Assembly: GCA_033807775.1 (NCBI GenBank)
Contig: CM066318.1
Span: 83,083,379 to 83,147,378 of the forward strand
Length of the DNA stretch: 64,000 nucleotides
Reading direction: 5' to 3'
Source of the DNA: Saussurea involucrata
Lineage: Eukaryota; Streptophyta; Magnoliopsida; Asterales; Asteraceae
A model generated the notes under the pieces. That model was not told the origin of the DNA, searched no databases, and saw only the letters and a list, made by a program, of their open reading frames with translations. Positions 44,898 through 56,931 of this stretch are shown here, in pieces. Numbering within the stretch: position 1 is the stretch's first letter; the number at the start of each line of letters is the position of its first letter. Made by a program: the position numbers and the translations under genes.

Positions 44898-47800
44898 TTA
44901 AAAAATCAAGGGCTTCAGGTGTCTAGCTTTGATGTTGCGTCTGACTTCACACCAGTATACGAGATCTCTGAGTTGTTCGATGGGAGCGATGTCTAGCTCA
45001 GAGATACGTTGAAAGTGATGATTTCCATAGTAGTCTAAAAAGAATATACCATAGGGATCACTTACAACTGTGCCAGGAATGAATGTTTCTCTAGGTGGTA
45101 GAGAGGTGTCAAGCATTGAGAGATCGGCATCAGGGCCAACAATTTCAGCACGAGAGAAACCAATGCCCGTTTCATTCCGAATATGAGGACCTGAACCAGA
45201 GGCTTTCTTTTTCTTATCAGGGACTTTTCTTGGTTGAGGAAGAGTAGGAGGAATATCCACAGCATATGAAAGCAGGTCGATCTGTTTGTTTAAGATCTTC
45301 TCGACATGGCTTTTGAACTTTGAGCGCGATCCCTGAATGGCTAATTTTGTTTCTAACCATTCAGAGAGACCAAACTTTTCTAAGGTAGTAGCATAAAAAG
45401 TTTGCTTGGTTTCGTCATCTCTGTAGACGTCCACTTCAACAACAGGAACTTCAGCGTACTGTCTTCCTCTGATGTTTGCCTTGACGATTTTGGATGGTCT
45501 AGATCGATAGGTCAGCATTTGTGTAGCCCATTCCAAAGTCGTATCAGAGACCTTAGTCTTTTCTCTAACAATCTCTTGAGCATCATCCCATAGCTGACGT
45601 TGAACATCAATGGGAACTCTTTTCATCTTGGGGTCTTTTATTGAACGTTTAGAAAGCTGGATGGCGTATTCTCTGTCTTTTTCTTCAGCTTCTTTTCTTT
45701 CAGCTATTAGACGTTCAGCTCTGAGATGTTCCTTGTATTCCTTTTTGGAAATTCTGAACTTTGGAGGAACTGAAGGAAGTTGATCACGCCTCAGAATGAT
45801 TCGCTGATCCTCGAATCGCTTTATTATCTCCTCTCTTCTTTTCTGATCCTCTTCACTTAGCTTTTGAGGAGCTAAGGAAGGTCTGCCTCTGTGCGAGAGT
45901 AGCTGTTCTTCTGGTTCATCAGTCTCAGAGATTAAATCTAAGACTGGGATTATTTCTTCAGCAGCAGCTGGTATTTTTGGTGAAATCGCAGTTGTGGAGC
46001 CTTCAGCGATATCCTCAAACAAGGGAGAGGACTAGCTGAAACACAGCGATCTTACAAGTAAGAACTTGGGTAGAATCAAATAGAGAGAATTGGTTCAAGT
46101 GTATAGGCTTGGGTAGTAGAACTGATAGGTATGATAGAGGAGGGATGGAGTGAGAGATGTTTAGCATACCTGACAAACCGGCTTTTCAAGCAAGATCATC
46201 AGATTGTCATCTTCAGCGACGCTTTTGCCTTTGCCTTTCTCAGCTCCAGAGGCTGAGGGCTTTGTCTTTGTCCGCTCCCCTGAAGGTTCATTTATCAAGA
46301 TTCCCTTAAGAGCTTTGATCTTTTGAGCAGGTTTGACGATAAAGAAGTCATCGTCATCTTCGTCATCATCATCATCATTCTTTGGAGAAGAAGATGGTTC
46401 ATCATCAGGGATGTCGACGGCTTCATCATCTTTTGCTTCGGATTCAGTTTTCTCAGCTTCTTTTTCGAGTTCCTCCCCCTCAGATACAGAGGCGAGCTTC
46501 TCGGTTTCCTCAGGGTTTTCATCTCCCTGAGGTCCAGCGGTGGTTTCTTCAGTATTCGTCTTCTCTCCCCTGATAGATTCATCATGGGAAAGGTCTTCAG
46601 CGCTCTTGGCGAGGTCTTCAGCGCTCTTCTCCCCCTCTTTTTCATGATGACTGGGGGAGGAATGGCTAGATTCAGCAGCGTTGGTAGGTTCTCTGTCTTC
46701 TTGGCCAGAGAGACCTACACAAACTTCAATCTTTGCTAATCTGTCTTCAAGGCCAGAAATAACAGGATTGATCTTCCCGAGCTCAATGCGATCCGCCGCT
46801 GTAAAATGTTCAGATTCAGGGACAGGGGCAGGAGCAGGAGCAGGAGTATTCTCCTTGTTCAGCAGCTGTTCGATCATAGTCTTCATCGAACCAACGTCAG
46901 TCTTTATAGAGCTTAAGTCAGTCGTCAGAGTGTTGACATTTGTCTTCACAGCAGACATATCTCCCTCTAGTGTTCCAACCGATGTCTTCAGCGTTGTAAA
47001 TTCGTTGGACATGGACGAAACTGAGTTTTTTAGAGAGGTGTAGTCTGTGTAGATATCAGCGAGCACCTTGGCGAAGTCGCTGAGAGTTTTATCAACTTGC
47101 TTCATGTCATCTGTGGAAGCCTTCTTCTCCACCACTGTTGTCAGCTTGTTCAGATTCTCTCCAGCGTTTGTTACAGCTGTAGAGTTATTGGAGAGAGTAG
47201 TGGTGAGACCTGTCAGCTTTGTCTCCACGGACTTCAGAGAGGCGTTGATATCTCCCAAATTAGGACCTGTAACATATAAAAACTTGTGAACAGAGGAAAG
47301 CTCAGAAGTTTGGGGTTTAGTCACAGTGTTTATGGGTTGTTGTTTACCTGCAGGAGGATTGGTGAATTCATCGAAATCATGGGTTCCTGAGTAAAGTTCC
47401 ATGTCATCTTCAAAAGTGCCCATGGATTTTTCTGCAGGTCCTGTCTTCATCATTCCTGGAGAATCAGCTTTATGTTCCGAGGAAATGATGGCAGCTCCAG
47501 TTAGATCTGGAGTAGAGACCAAATGAGTGGAGGGAGGAGCGAAGGATAAGAGTGGGGGTTGGGTTATGAGTTCAGCGTTGGATTCGCTGACAATCACTTC
47601 ATCAGTCTTTTAAGAGACTGAAGGAGGTTGGGTCGGTTCCAAGTTTGTAACCTCAGCGTTTAGAGACGCTGAAGTTTGGATAAAAGGGATGGCTTGTTCA
47701 GGTGTGGCAGAGCGTACCACTGAACGTTCCTTCAGCTCTGCAGAAAGAGCTGAGGAGTCTTCAGCATGAGATTGTTGGGGTTGCTCCTTTGTTTTCTTGA

Positions 47801-48836
47801 TCCTTTTAGAATCAAGTGGGGTAGATGAATGTTTCCTTTTCTTAGAAGGAGAGGATTTTGTGGCCAGGGTATCAGCGATGGGTATTGTCGCTGAAGGAGC
47901 CACATAAGTAGAAGAAGGGTTGAGAAGAGTTAAGAGGGTAGAAAGACGTACCTCATTTTCAACAGGTTTGAAGTCGAGTACCTTAGGGCCAATCTGAGAG
48001 AGTTTTAGATCGCGCTCTTGCGGGTAGCTGTCCTTCAGGCCATATTGAAAGATAGCGCTGATGAATCGGGGGTAGGGAACCCAAGCAGGCCTATCAGCGG
48101 CAGAGTCTACTCTTTGCAGCAAGTCATCATAGATGAGAGATGCCCAGTCAATGTGTAGACCTTTCAGCAGAGCGTATCCCATAGCTTGCTGAGGTTGAGC
48201 GGCTTGATCAGAAGAGCCGGTCTTGGCAGTCATGCAACTGATAAGGTGAGCGAAGATGAAGTTCATCTCGCTGGGCATTTTCGATTTCTTCAGCAGTGTT
48301 AGCTTCTTCTCAGGCTTCTTGTCTCTGCCCATTTCCCATACATAGCCCATTGCATAAAAAAATGCAATAAGAGCTTCTTTGTCAACGATCTTCTTATGGT
48401 CAGGGAAAGGAACAAAAGGTTTTTCCTTTGTAGCGATGGGAAAGTTCAGAGCTTTGCGAATGATGGCGGGAGTGATCTTTATCGTGCCATATTCAGTATC
48501 ACAGAGGATATAATCAACTGTTTTGGAGGGATCTTTGGCGGATGGTAACTGAGAGTGTCTGGCAGAGTACCAGAACTGAGATAGTAGCAGCTGACTTGCA
48601 GGGGGTGAAATGGTCAGGGCTGTTGAAATGCAGCAATTCTTCAGGAAATTCACAGCATCTGTCAGATGTGTGACTTGCTTTCGAGGAGGAAACTCGAGAA
48701 GCGCAGAAAGGTTGTTTATCTTAGTCCAGTCTAGTTGATCAAGATTGAACTTGACTTGTGGAGCCTTGAGGATTTCCACTTCCTCAGAGTCAGCGGAGAT
48801 GTTCTCAGCGGTAGCAGGAATGTCAGACGAGGCCAT
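44898..48836 (-). pseudogene. Extra (post-pol) gene of the SIRE-like element, three segments in one frame
   Basis: Segments 48836-47610, 47597-46161 and 46022-44898 share one frame. The first starts at ATG 48836 and has the domain shared with 13997-14800: LLLSQFWYSARH, RKALNFP, CMTAKTGSSD, PYPRFISAIF. The second is a long coiled coil (VETKLTGL..., SVGTLEGDMSAVKTNVNTL) followed by an acidic Glu/Asp-rich tract. The third is basic/acidic, then a compact C-terminal region (RSRFKSHVEKI-like, RNIKARHLKPLIF). TAA at 47612-47610 breaks segments 1 and 2. Segments 2 and 3 are probably joined by a 138-bp intron. No signal peptide or transmembrane span is visible. Function unknown. Confidence 0.72.
46032..46169 (-). 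other. Predicted intron within the extra gene
   Basis: Donor GTCAG/GTATGC (starts 46169) and acceptor CAGCTAG (ends 46032) on the minus strand. Removal joins the flanking segments in frame (phase 0), skipping several in-frame stops. Pyrimidine-rich interior. Confidence 0.5.
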
Positions 48837-49834
48837 TTCTCTGTATTAACAGTTCAACCAAAGATGTTAACAAATAAGAATAATCTTAATGTGGAAAGAA
48901 TTTCCAATAAGATGTTTCGAATTTTATCCATTTCATTCAGACACAAATGTCTTAATGTAGATTAGGGTTTTTCATGTTTTTTGAAAAACGAAAATTTCAA
49001 ACCCAAAAAAAATCTTGTTTTCCAGTTTTCTTTGAAGATTGGGATTCTGGAAAAAAACGAATGTGTGAAGAACAAGTTTAAGATTTTGCATTTAAACTTG
49101 AAGAACAACCATGAAATGGTTGTGTTCATAAAACCACGAAAGAAAATGATTTCATTTTACGAAGTTCTTTTGTTTGATCTTGTTAAAACAATGAGAAGAT
49201 CGGAAACAAGTTATACGCATTCGGTAATAAATAAGAACATATTAACCTTGATGTTTGATGAAGAAGATGATGAACAGTTCTTGAAGTTTTTTGAAATCAC
49301 AAATGCAACAGTGAATTCTTTCTTGCGGAGGAAGATTGATCGCGTAAAAGAAAAATATAAACAAAGAATTTGTTTATATAGAGATTTTAGAAAGAGAAAA
49401 TCTTGAGCGGGAAAAGATTTTCATCATGACACGAACACGTGTTTGCATTTGATTGGAAGTTTGAACGAGACGTGCAAACGTGTGTCAGGAAGAGAAAACG
49501 TGTCGGGGTTTTATCCGTTGCAATGACGTCACAACTGTCCTTTCATATTCTTGGTTGTCTCTGAGGTTTTGAAAAACTCAGAGATACTTTTGAAAACATG
49601 AAGCACTGAATGAAAATATTCAGTGAAGGTTTTAAGAATTTCCAAATATCGCTGTTAAGGAAAAGATATTCAGCGATGCATTTTGTTTTGAAATCTTGCA
49701 TTTTCATGCGATTGTCAGAGAGAGAGAACATACCTTGATATCAGTGAATCAAGTTTATGCAGAGAGAAGATGATAGAATGGGTTATACAAGTTGATTTTA
49801 TCCTTTCGCTGATCAATGTGAACCGCTGAAGATT
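48837..49834 (-). other. Leader and predicted 5'-UTR intron before the extra gene
   Basis: Between the pol stop and the extra-gene ATG. Donor ATCAAG/GTATGTTC at about 49733 and acceptor TTAATACAG at about 48843, five bases before the ATG. The ~890 bases between are AT-rich. A plus-strand frame at 48981-49406 looks like chance. Same gene plan as at 13476-13996. Confidence 0.5.
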
Positions 49835-52800
49835 TTATCCTTCAAAGTTCAGCATTCCAAGCTCGCTGATGAGAAAGTTGAATCTTGTCTCATCAAGAGG
49901 TTTAGTAAATAAGTCAGCTAACTGATAATCAGTTGGGATAAAATGAAGTTCTATATCACCATTCATCACATGATCTCTGATAAAATGATATCTGATTTCT
50001 CTATGTTTGGTCTTTGAATGTAGTACTGGATTGTTTGCTATAGCGATGGCACTTGTGCTGTCGCAATAGATTGGAATTTTGGAGAGCTGAAGATCATAGT
50101 CTAGTAGCTGATTTCTCATCCACAAGACTTGAGAACAACAGCTTCCAGCAGCTACATATTCAGCTTCAGCTGTGGAAGTGGACACTGAATTTTGCTTTTT
50201 ACTTGTCCAACTTACCAGCTTTCCACCCAGGAGCTGACATCCTCCTGTGGTTCTTTTCCTATCCATTTTGCAACCTGCAAAATCACTATCTGAATAGGTG
50301 GTTAGATCGAATCCTGAATCTTTGGGATACCAAAGACCTAGATTCGCTGTACCCTTAAGATATCGAAAGATTCGCTTTACAGCTTTCATATGAGATATCT
50401 TAGGTTCAGCTTGATATCGTGCACACAAGCATGTTGCAAACATAATATCGGGTCGGCTAGCTGTAAGATACAATAGAGAGCCGATCATCCCACGGTACAG
50501 CGTGACATTGACAGGAACACCCTTAGTGTCCTTATCAAGTGTCAGCGGTGGTGCCATAGGGGTTTTCATAGCTGAACTTTCAGTTAAGTCGAATTTCTTC
50601 AGCATATCTTTAACATATTTTCCCTGATTTATGAAAGTTCCTTTCTCAGTTTGCTTAATCTGAAGACCAAGGAAATATGTTAGTTCACCCATCATGCTCA
50701 TTTTATACTCATCTTTCATTCTATCAGCGAAACGAGTACAAAGCTCAGGGTTAGTAGAACCAAATATAATGTCATCAACATATATTTGAACTAAAATGAT
50801 ATGACCTTTCACTTTTCTAAAAAATAGAGTTTTGTCAATCTTACCTCGCTCAAATTTTTCAATATGGAGATAAGTAGAAAGAGTGTCATACCATGCACGA
50901 GGAGCTTGCTTCAAACCATAAAGTGCCTTATCCAGTTTATAAACATAACCTGGACGCTTAGAATCTGAGAATCCTGGAGGTTGTTCCACGTACACTTCTT
51001 TATTCAGCTTTCCATTCAGAAACGCTGACTTAACATCCATCTGATGTACTTTGAAGTTTTTGTGTACAGCATATGCTAAGAATAGACGAATAGATTCAAC
51101 TCTTGCTACTGGAGCAAATGTTTCGTCATAATCTATACCTTCCTCTTGTCTGTATCCCTAAGCAACAAGTCGAGCTTTGTTGGGGTTACAGTACCATGTT
51201 CGTCCAACTTATTTCGATAGACCCATTTAGTGCCTATTACTGTTTTATCAGTTGGTCTCTGAACAAGTTTCCAAACTTTGTTTCTTTCGAATTCAGTCAG
51301 CTCTTCTTGCATGGCGCTGACCCAGTTTGGATCTTTGAGGGCATCATCTACTTTCTTTGGTTCAGTTAGTGAAATAAAATTTACAAATAAACAAATATTA
51401 CCTGCACTTCGTCGAGTCTGAATCCCAGCGTTTAGATCACCAAGAATTTGATCAATTGGATGATTTATAGTCCATCGCTGAGCCGGAGCGTGAGACGCTG
51501 ACTCAACTTGAACTGGAGGAGCTGAAGATGAAGCTTCATCGACGTCAGGAGTATCAGCCAAGAGAGGAATGGATGCAGTTGTCATTATATTCACTGATTG
51601 CTGAGAAGTAGATGGAATGTCTGAGACATTTGGTTCAGCGTTAGGTATAGTGTTTATAGGAACAACTGAGACCCAAGAAGTTTCAGCTTCACTATTCTGC
51701 ATATTTGGAATGATAGGACTATCATCTTCTACTGGATGAGCATTAGTGGGAATATCTTCTGAATCACCAAGATGAGAAAACATCCATTGATTCAGTTCTT
51801 CAGTATCAGCGGACGGTTTAGAGTTTGCTGAACGGGATTCGTCAAACGTGATGTGAATAGTTTCTTCTACAGTTTGTCTTCTACGATTGAAGACTCTGAA
51901 GGCTTTGGAAACTGAGGAGTATCCAAGAAAGATTCCATCATCAGCCTTAGGATCAAACTTTCCAAGAGCATCTATGTTGTTCAGTATAAAACACTGACAT
52001 CCAAAGATGTGAAGAAAGCTGATTCAAGGCTTTCTCCCATGAAAGAGTTCATAGGCTGTCTTTTTGAATCTTTTAACTATCAGCGACCTATTTTGCGTAA
52101 AACAAGCAGTGTTGACAGCTTCTGCCCAAAACTGAGTAGGCAGGTGAGAATCGCTGAGCATTGAACGTGCAGCTTCAATAATTGTTCTATTTCTTCTTTC
52201 AGCGACTCCATTTTGTTGCGGTGTTCTCACTGAAGAAAAGTTGTGAGAAATACCCTTACTCTCAAGGAAGGAATCAAGAGAACTGTTTTTGAATTCAGTC
52301 CCATGATCACTCCTTATTGAGCGAACAGTCAGATTGTTCAGGGTTTCCATCTTCCGAACAAAATTGATGAGTTCTTCAGGGGTGTCACTCTTAGAACGGA
52401 GAAACATTACCCAAGTGAAGCGAGAGAATTCATCAACTATGACCAGCGTATATTTCTTTCCAGCAATGGATTGTTTGTTAACAGGGCCAAACAAATCCAT
52501 ATGGAGTAGTTGTAGAGGAGATGACACTGAAGAAACTTGCTTTGACTTAAAGCTTGCTTTGGTCTGCTTCCCTTTTTCACACGCTGAACATAACGACTCT
52601 TTGGCGTATGAATGCTGAGGTAGACCAGTGACTAACTCTTTTGAAGAAAGAGTGTTCAGTGTCTTGAAATTTAGATGAGATAGCCTCTGATGCCATAGCC
52701 AGTTGACATCAGATGAGGCTTTTGAGAAGAAACAGGAGTTCTCAGTGGTTGTTGAGTCCATGTTTATTACATAAACATTTTCCAAACGATAACCGCTGAG

Positions 52801-53106
52801 AGCTATCTTCTCCTTTTTGTCAGAGACAAAGCAGGATTCCTTAGTAAAGATTACTTTGTTATCCATGTCGCAAAGCTGACTGATGCTTAGAAGATTATGC
52901 TTCAGCCCTTCAACATATGCGACTCTTCTGAAGGAGGTTGTACCATTTAAAAGTACACCATACCCTCGGGTATGTCCTTTTCCATTTCCACCGAAAGTCA
53001 CAGAGGGACCCTTCTCTTCTTTGTATTCAGCGAGCAGGCTTTTCTTTCCAGTCATGTGTCTAGAGCATCCGCTATCAAGATACCAGATACCCTTCTTAAC
53101 CTGCAA
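49835..53106 (-). pseudogene. SIRE-like pol: protease, integrase, RT, RNase H (broken)
   Basis: Starts at ATG 53106, just after the gag stop, in another frame. Protease DSGCSRHMTG, GAG-pre-integrase WLWHQRLSHLNF, integrase core (MDLFGPV, SDHGTEFKN, TPQQNGVAERRN), RT with IYVDDIIFGS, and RNase H with CDSTSA and FTKPLDETRFNFL. Breaks: TGA at 52026-52024, a frameshift near 51190, and TAG near 51160 at the NKARLVA position; RT/RNase H is then open from 51040 to 49835. Confidence 0.9.
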
Positions 53107-53118
53107 TACAAAGGAAGA

Positions 53119-55535
53119 TTAGTTTTTCTTAGGTACCCACTTAACCATGTATACACGTTTGTCAGTGGAAGTAGTTGGAATGGAAGGTTCAGCAGTCTTC
53201 GCAGCATTTGAAGACTCAGCTTTGTCTTTCTTCACTTTGGTTAATTTCTTAACTTCAGTGGTAGGATTCACTTTAACCTGATTTGCACCAGGGTTGGTCT
53301 TCTTTGCCCTGGGGGTAATCTTCACCTTAGCTATCTTTTCAGCTTTGGTGGCTGTGGGGCACTTACTAGCAATATGATCGGTAAGTCCACAGTGATAACA
53401 TTTCCTATAACTAAAAGTAGTTCTAGGACCATTTGAATGCTGAGCTTTTAATTTCAAATTAGAAGTGCCAGCACCAAGTAAACTATTGGCTTTAGAAATG
53501 GGACGAACATTTAGTTATTCAGATTTCTTACCAAGGACATCCAATCTGAGTCTAGGAGTAGATCGCTGAATAAATCCAGATATCTGCCTCCTTGATCCAA
53601 AGGGATGAGCCACTGAAGCTTTAGAAGCATTCAGTTTTGGTACTAAGGTACCATTCTGAGGATTCTGGTAAATAACATTTCCTTTACCTTTGTCTTTAAA
53701 GACAGAGGTAGGTTTTGAATAAACCATTTTCTCCTTGCCTTTTGAGGAGGTAGGAGTTTCCTCAGGGATTGGTGTAACGGACGAGGAGCAATGAGAAGAT
53801 GAAGTATCAGCGACTGAGGATACGAACGTTCGAAATTTAAGCATTGAACGCTCAGTGGTTGGTTTTGGAGTTTCATAATTGTAACCCAAACCACGTTTAT
53901 CACTCAGGGGAATCTGAGACTTTATTATCTCAATGATCTTTGTTGAAGAATTACACCATCCTTCAACAGTAGCTTTTTCAGCCTTTAATGCAGCGATGGC
54001 TTCTGCTCGTTCGATTTTGACTAGCTGATTTAAATATACTTGATCTTTAAAATCTTCTTCAATTTTAGAAAGCTTTTCTATTTGAAGGTGGCAGTTTTAA
54101 GCTTTTCAGCGAGATCAAGATTTTGGTTTTCAACCACAGTTTTGCCGTTCATGGCTTCGTATAAACTTCTAGTCAAGAGATCGATCTTATGGAGACTATC
54201 AGCTTCATCAATATTTGCAATATTGGTAAAGAAAGAAGGTGATACCTGAATAGCAGATGTTGAAGTGGAGGGAATGTCTGAACTTTCTTCCTCTTCTTCA
54301 ATCTTGGCCATAAGACGTAGATTTGCTTCATCATCTTCAGAGTCAGATGATGATGCTTCTTCATCAGAAGCAGCCCAATCATAGTCAGCCATCAGGCCTT
54401 TATTCTTCTTCTTAAAGCTTTTCAGCTTTGCATATTTTTCTTTCAGCTTTGAATATTTGTCATCTTTATTTCTTGGAACAAAGGGTTTCTTTGTAAAAGC
54501 TGAGGGTCTAGAAACTTTCTTTGACCTGCACTCGTTAGCGAAATGTCCTGTCTTTTCGCAGTTAAAACAAGTAGCAGTAGCCTTATCAACAAAAGCTGAT
54601 GATCTAGTCTTGTCAGTTATGGAAAGCGGTTTGTTCTTTCTAAACATTTTCTTTTTGGCAAATCTCCTGAACTTCTTAGTTAGGAGAGCCAAAGATTCAT
54701 CATTATCTGAAAAATCAGAATCTGATGACCTTTCAGAGTTACTTTCTAACTCAGTGATAGTGACCGAGGGTCGCTGAGTAGAAGGTTCCTCTGAGATTAA
54801 AGCAACATGGGTGCTTTTGGAATCTTTTACAAGATTCTTCTTAAGATGGCTAGATTGCTCATGATTCAGTAACGTGCCATATAAGGTTGAAAGGGTCATT
54901 GATTTTAGATCCTTTGATAGCTTGAGACACATAGCATAATTGTCCCAGCTTTCAGGTAAACATTCTAGAAACTTTGTCAGTACTTCAAAGTTAGAATATT
55001 CCTTACCAACAGTTTTCAGATCTATAATTAAACAATTAAAACGTTGGTGAACTTCAGAGAGAGATTCATTCTTACCAGAAATGAAGCTTTCGTATTGTCT
55101 TACCAGGTTGATCTTTCTTGAATCCTGGACTTCAGACGTTCCTTCATACTGAACACATATTGTGTCCCACATGGCCTTTGATGTTTTCAGATTCATGACG
55201 GAATGGTAGACTTCGTCAGGAAGAGCCATGGATAGTATGGATCTGGCTTTTGTATCTATAGCCACTTTCTTCTTATCTTCGTCAGTCCATTGAAAGATTT
55301 CCTTAGGTACCAGCCTTTCTGGAATAGCAGGTCTATTCTCAGCGGCTGGAACAGCAGCATCAATTCTTACAGGGATGAATGGACCATTTTCTAGATAGTA
55401 AGGCATAGTAGGGTCTACACCTTCTAAGAAGAGTGTCATCCTATTTTTCCATAAGTTGAAGTTATCTTTGGAAAATCTAGGGGGTTTAGCAAGAGAACCA
55501 TTGTCTATATAATTTGTGTTTGTGTTGGTGGCCAT
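53119..55535 (-). pseudogene. SIRE-like gag (broken)
   Basis: ATG 55535. A UBN2-type capsid domain (WDTICVQYEGTSEVQ; FLECLPESWDNY; LSTLYGTLLNHEQ) spans ~residues 25-230. A first zinc knuckle CFNCEKTGHFANEC is near residue 330, then an acidic serine-rich segment. A second knuckle, CYHCGLTDHIASKC, lies in the last part (53457-53119), ending WVPKKN. A frameshift near 54080 and TAA at 53517-53515 interrupt the frame. Two knuckles and ~800 codons are long for copia gag and fit the SIRE/Maximus lineage. Confidence 0.85.
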
Positions 55536-55601
55536 TTTCAGATAATAGCAAGGAAGAGAAATATCTTAGATTAGATCTTGTTTATGAGGTTAAACAAATC
55601 C

Positions 55602-55613
55602 GCTCTGATACCA
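55602..55613 (-). other. Primer binding site of the SIRE-like element
   Basis: TGGTATCAGAGC on the minus strand, two bases after the LTR end at 55616. It is complementary to initiator-methionine tRNA as in most plant copia elements. Confidence 0.85.
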
Positions 55614-55615
55614 CT

Positions 55616-56580
55616 TGTTGGTCCCGAAGGCCTATACAAGTTGTAGAAGGGGGGGGGGGGTTGAATACAAACACACAGATTTTACTTTTCTAAATTGTTT
55701 ATTGATAAATCATTAACAATTTACAGTTTGTTGCGGAAACAAGATTAAGGATAAACCTAAATCTAAACAAGTTGGAACACTAAGGTTTCTTGCACTAAGA
55801 GAGATAAGGAAATTACTAATAATAACCTATCTTGAGATAAGAGATTGAACTTGTCCAGAGTTAGCAAGTTACTTCAAATGAAGTGGGTTCATCTCTTTAT
55901 ATACTGCATGCATTTAATGCAAGTCAGTATACACTTTACACGTGTCATCAGCTGGTTGGTTGCATGTCATTGACCTTGGTTGACAACCTTAGTAGCCGTA
56001 TGGATGAACAGTGTAGTATCAGAGTGGTTGTACGATTTCAGACAGTCGGAGGTTCTTTTCTGACATTTTGTACGGAGTCGTGCAAGGGTGGTTAAGACAA
56101 TTGTACTTTGTACGGAGGACTTCATGATCAACTTTCGTTGATTCAGCGATCTATCATTTCATATCAGCGAATGATAGAGTTCAGCGATAGCTAAAGTCTT
56201 GTACTTGATACTTCACGTTGAGTGGACAAATCTGAGTCTTCGCTGATCCGCATCAGTTCATTAGGAGACTTGTCGCTGGTTCTTGAGCTTGATCTTCGAC
56301 TTCAGCGTAGAACCTTTGTTGACGTGAAACTTGTCTTCAGGGATCATAAGTAAACAACTAACTTATCAGCGATCATCATAATGACTGAACAGACTCAGTA
56401 TTAATGGTGAATAGTTTCGCTGAATGTTTAATTTAAAGAGCGAGAGTTCCTATCAGCGGTACTGGAAGATCTTAGTACTTATCAGCGATAGTGAAACTCT
56501 GATACATATTGTTTACTTACAATTTTCACTAAGTATATAAGAGATGGTCATTATCAAATCACTGAGGGTTTGGATCAACA
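55616..56580 (-). mobile_element. 5' LTR of the SIRE-like element
   Basis: 965 bp, matching 43558-44525 with scattered substitutions and a 12-base G run. TATA candidate TATATAAAGAG near 55900 on the minus strand. Confidence 0.88.
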
Positions 56581-56585
56581 GGTCC

Positions 56586-56923
56586 ATGGTGTACAAATTG
56601 GACTTTCTAGAACCAACAAGAAGCTCATCTCCTCTGTCGGTAAGAACTGCACAACGGGTCTTCTTGAAATGGACTTCTAGGTCTTTATCACAAAATTGAC
56701 CTATACTAAACAGATTATGTCCTAAGCCCTTGACGTAGTTGACTTTTTTTATTCTCACATTATCCTTTACAATATCTCCGTAACCCAAAATTGGAGAATA
56801 TTGATCGTTTCCAAACTTCACGCAGCCAAGATCTTTTTCCACAAAGTTAACGAGCAGCTCCTTTCTTCCAGTCATGTGTTTTGAGCAGTCTGAATCTATA
56901 TACCAGACATGACTGGGCTGCAA
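56586..56923 (-). pseudogene. Host copia protease segment
   Basis: Reads WYIDSDCSKHMTG where active copia proteases have D-S/T-G; the catalytic glycine is aspartate here, so it is likely inactive. It continues through the propeptide-like LGHNLFSIGQFCD segment to the GGTCC insertion site, and resumes in frame at 43552. Confidence 0.85.
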
Positions 56924-56931
56924 AATGGAAA

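Larger units (their letters stand above)
43558..56580 (-). mobile_element. 13.0-kb SIRE/Maximus-like copia element, duplication GGTCC
   Basis: LTRs 43558-44525 (968 bp) and 55616-56580 (965 bp), with GGTCC at 43553-43557 and 56581-56585. It is minus-oriented: primer site TGGTATCAGAGC at 55613-55602, then gag, pol, a post-pol leader, the extra gene, purine tract AAATAGGGGAGAT (44538-44526) and the 3' LTR. It lies inside the protease/integrase boundary of the host copia element. All genes are broken by a few stops and frameshifts, and LTRs differ by a few percent by eye. The word TCAGCG/CGCTGA is unusually frequent throughout. Confidence 0.92.

Noticed and set aside
46323..47289. Plus-strand serine/leucine-rich frames
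   Set aside because: They are the complement of the acidic and coiled-coil part of the extra gene; low complexity keeps several frames open.
48981..49406. Plus-strand 141-codon frame
   Set aside because: It lies in the predicted intron of the opposite-strand extra gene, is lysine/phenylalanine-rich from AT bias, and has no domain.
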